In this document: positions 61,201 through 64,000 of the stretch, piece by piece
Numbering within the stretch: the stretch's first letter is position 1
Layout: every line of letters starts with the position of its first letter
Assembly (NCBI GenBank): GCA_026261815.1
Contig: JAMPIT010000417.1
Coordinates: forward strand, 7,163,501-7,227,500
DNA from: Monarcha castaneiventris obscurior
Taxonomy: Eukaryota; Chordata; Aves; Passeriformes; Monarchidae
Reading direction: 5' to 3'
Length of the DNA: 64,000 bases
Notes under the pieces: generated by a model
Databases searched by the model: none
The model's input: the letters and a program-made list of their open reading frames with translations, nothing else
Told to the model about the DNA's origin: nothing
Translations under genes and position numbers: made by a program

Positions 61201-64000
61201 TTTTCTTGGCCTTGAAACTTTACGGCCTGATTTTTCATTAAGGACATCAAGAAGTAGGCAAAAACATGGATTGCCTCCTCAAACCCTTTGCAACCCACCC
61301 TCAGATCTCCCTTAGATCTCCCAGACTTCCCATCTTTGTACAAATGTAATACCTTTCAAATTTCTGGTACATGGTTTCATAACTGAGTTTTACTGTTTGA
61401 GTTGGAACTATTTAATAGATCTAGTGCTTCAAACGCAGCTATTGTCAGAAAATAAAGATCTATTCTGATTGCCTTCAGTTTCTGGCACCCATTTCTTGCA
61501 GCAACAAAGTTCTGTTTAAATTCCTTCCAACTGTCTTCCATAATTCTAGGAAAAAAAAGGATAATCGTCTCAGATGAGGCTTTTAATGGTACCATTTTTC
61601 CATTTGGGATATTTTAAAATTTCACTTAACTCCTAGTACTATTGTCACTCAGCTGTCATTTAATGTCTAATACAGGTCTGCTTCATTGAGTCTCTGATTA
61701 GAATTGCATACCCTGAGCTGCTGCACAAGAAAAGTGACCTAATTGTTTCATGTGGCTGGGCCAGAGCTTCTTAACTCACTAAAAAAAATCAGGGCTAGAA
61801 GGGAGCAGAAAGAATGGCAGAATACTCTACCATTCCCCCTCTGCTGTCCACATTTTGAGTCACTCAAAACAAATGCACCGAGCCATAATACTTGAAGCGT
61901 TGTGCGCTGATTAAAACACACCTTTTGTTCTTTTTGAGAAGATTTTCAGAAAAGCAAAGGGAATGGTAGTTAAACTCCTCCAAGTGCCCCTTTCCCCTGT
62001 AATCCCCTGCCTTGGAAGCTTAAAACTAGATACCAAAGTATTTATACAAAAGCAGGAATAAATGAACCACAACTCTTCAAGAGTGGTTGGCAGTCGGTGG
62101 CTCACCCCTGTGCAGTGTGAATGCCATGGTCAGCTCTGCAGTGCAGGTCTCAGGCTGTGTCCCAGTGCTGATGGTGCAACCTGTAGTGTCCTACACAATC
62201 TCGTTCCTTGGATGTTGAGATCACAGCACACCCTCGCTCCTTCCTGCCTAGGCATATCGAAAGGACTGCACACACTTGTTCTCATCTAAACGTGCATCCG
62301 GGGCAGGGGTCTGGGCACACAAAGCAGGGCAAACTATGCTGTGGAGCCCTGCCTCAGCTTTGACAGAAATGCTGAGTTCAAGAACTGCCAGCATTCTTGA
62401 AAGCCACAGAGTCTCTTGCAAATCCACAGAAGAATTTAGCAACTTCCAAGTTGCTAGCATTTAATCTTTAATAACCTTGATATTTCCCAGTAGGCCTGCT
62501 CCCCTGCTTGCAGAAGGTGACAGCTGCCACCTCCCTTTGAGGACAAAGTTCAGGACAGTCCTCCACAGAAGCTGTAGCCAGCCCTTTGCACACAATCTGT
62601 TTTTTTCTTCAGGAGGTTTATAGAGCTTCACGGAATTGCAGAAGCTTGGCTGGTAGCGCATTTACCTGCTTAACTGTCTCTGCTGTTCTCAGATATCAAA
62701 GGAAATGACTGTTTGGGGGCAGGGAGAAGAATGAAGATGGAGGAGGAGAAAGGATGGAGACAAATTAAATGAAGGTGAATAATCAAAGCAGCCTTTCCTG
62801 ATACCAGGTATTCTTTAGGAAAGTTTTGATTGGGTAGGCCTGTAGAAACACTACAAAGTACTAGTATAAGAACTAGAGTCCAGTGAAGAACGAGAGCCCA
62901 CAAACCACAAGAGAGGAAAAGGATCAGCACCTATGACATCTCTCAAGCAGAACTCTACTATAAAGAGGTTATATTCATCCACTTCACACCAGGTCCACCC
63001 CATGTAAGAAAGCCAGAAGGCATCAGCTGGCATATATATTGTTACCTAACTGGAAGACCTTTGGATGTGTTTTCTGCTGCAGCTGGAACATGCAGGTGCA
63101 GAGTGAAAATGTCTACCCAAATTTAAGATGCTTAAAGCTTTTGCAAAATGTGTAGATTTGTACAGTTATTTCATGTCTTTCCGTTACTGGAGGGATATTA
63201 TTGCCTCATCTTTGTGTAAAAGGTGGAAAGCAGAGAAAAGAGAGCATTAAAACCCTGTCTCAAATGAGATGTCTGGTAGGACATTTGCAGTTCCTGTTAA
63301 AGGACACAAAATATCTACCTTTAAATCAGTTCATTAAGCAATTCAAATTCCCTACTGTATCAACTGTTTAGTAGTACAAGCAATTACTACACTGGCCTTT
63401 CTATTATCTCTGAGCTCTATTTCTTTCAGCAAGTAATTATTGAAGGCAAGATTTCCTTCACTTGCACATTCTCAAATCAAGGGATAAACTTAAAACTTTT
63501 TTTTTTTTTTTTTTAAATCCCTAGTCATCCTTGCTGGGTCTGCTTTGTAATCTTTAATGGGATATGGCATATCAGGCTACTGAAGAAATTGCTTACGGAG
63601 AATCTGTGGAAAAAATCTAGCTTTCTGAAAGCGAGCTCCGGTTAGCAGCGCATGAAGAACAACACGGTGTGTGCCTATAATGAAAGTAAATCAGCAATCA
63701 AGAGGAAATGGCAGTTCAGGTCTGTCCAAACCGCAGGTGCAGGGACTCACATGGCATCAGCTTGTGCAGCCCAGAATTACATTGCAGCTATTAGAAGAAA
63801 CTCCACAGGATCGCTTGTCATCTCCTGCATGACAAATTGAGCTGTCTCCCCATACTCTTTCTCATTATTCTAAAGAGGCCTTGATTTGAATAAAAGCTCT
63901 AAAGTCACATGTAAATTTGTGCTTGGTACTTCTGTAGCCAGAGCACTTCATGAACACCACCAAACTGTGCCACAGAAGATGCAGCTTTGCTACTGCAGCA
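58291..64000. other. Non-coding DNA, nothing recognised
   Basis: Frames up to about 138 codons (+ strand, 59349-59765, non-ATG start) show no known domain. A 10-bp palindrome with an E-box core, CCCACGTGGG, lies at 59981-59990. An 18-T run lies at 63497-63514. No transposon is recognised. Confidence 0.5.

Noticed and set aside
62640..62675. GGCTGGTAGCGCA-like stretch considered as a tRNA arm
   Set aside because: No acceptor stem, anticodon arm or T-loop (GGTTCGA) can be formed around it.
63497..63514. 18-T run considered as the tail of a processed pseudogene on the - strand
   Set aside because: No retrocopy-like open frame or target duplication is visible beside it. A simple homopolymer is sufficient.

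Overview
This window looks like nuclear DNA from a bird, or a close sauropsid relative. It is AT-rich and strongly CpG-depleted outside one short island. Its recognisable repeats are CR1 LINE fragments of several ages, some ending in the CR1-type tail tag (ATTCTATG-like, seen as CATAGAAT in antisense copies), plus two LTR-like blocks. I see no Alu, L1 or other mammal-type repeat, no bacterial operon or ribosome binding site pattern, and no CRISPR array, rRNA or tRNA. The species cannot be named from sequence alone.

No host protein-coding gene can be supported. The longest open frames (about 120-180 codons) are the length expected by chance in 64 kb read in six frames. The frames near 32.7-33.6 kb are a decayed CR1 ORF2 and its antisense shadow. 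The window is therefore best read as intergenic or long-intron DNA.

Layout. 0-5 kb: AT-rich DNA with two candidate solo LTRs (1656-1863 and 3701-4048). 7.65-9.37 kb: a long, heavily mutated CR1 copy on the + strand. 9.4-23.6 kb: no genes, but several blocks rich in homeodomain-type motifs (13.2-13.6, 18.1-18.5 and 20.9-22.3 kb) that could be conserved regulatory DNA. 23.6 and 25.5 kb: two + strand CR1 3' ends. 26.46 and 27.48 kb: a 54-bp direct repeat, 1,022 bp apart. 28.9-29.5 kb: the only CpG-island-like segment, with GC boxes and inverted CCAAT boxes, the best promoter candidate. 32.7-34.0 kb: a younger, internally deleted CR1 on the - strand. 35.2, 46.5, 48.1-48.9, 51.4 and 53.3 kb: further - strand CR1 pieces. 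54-64 kb: unremarkable apart from a GC-rich patch at 58.1-58.3 kb.

No genes can be shown to work together. The testable points are an orphan CpG-island promoter, several candidate enhancer-like blocks, and a layered CR1 record. Family calls come from recalled consensus patterns, not from a database search.
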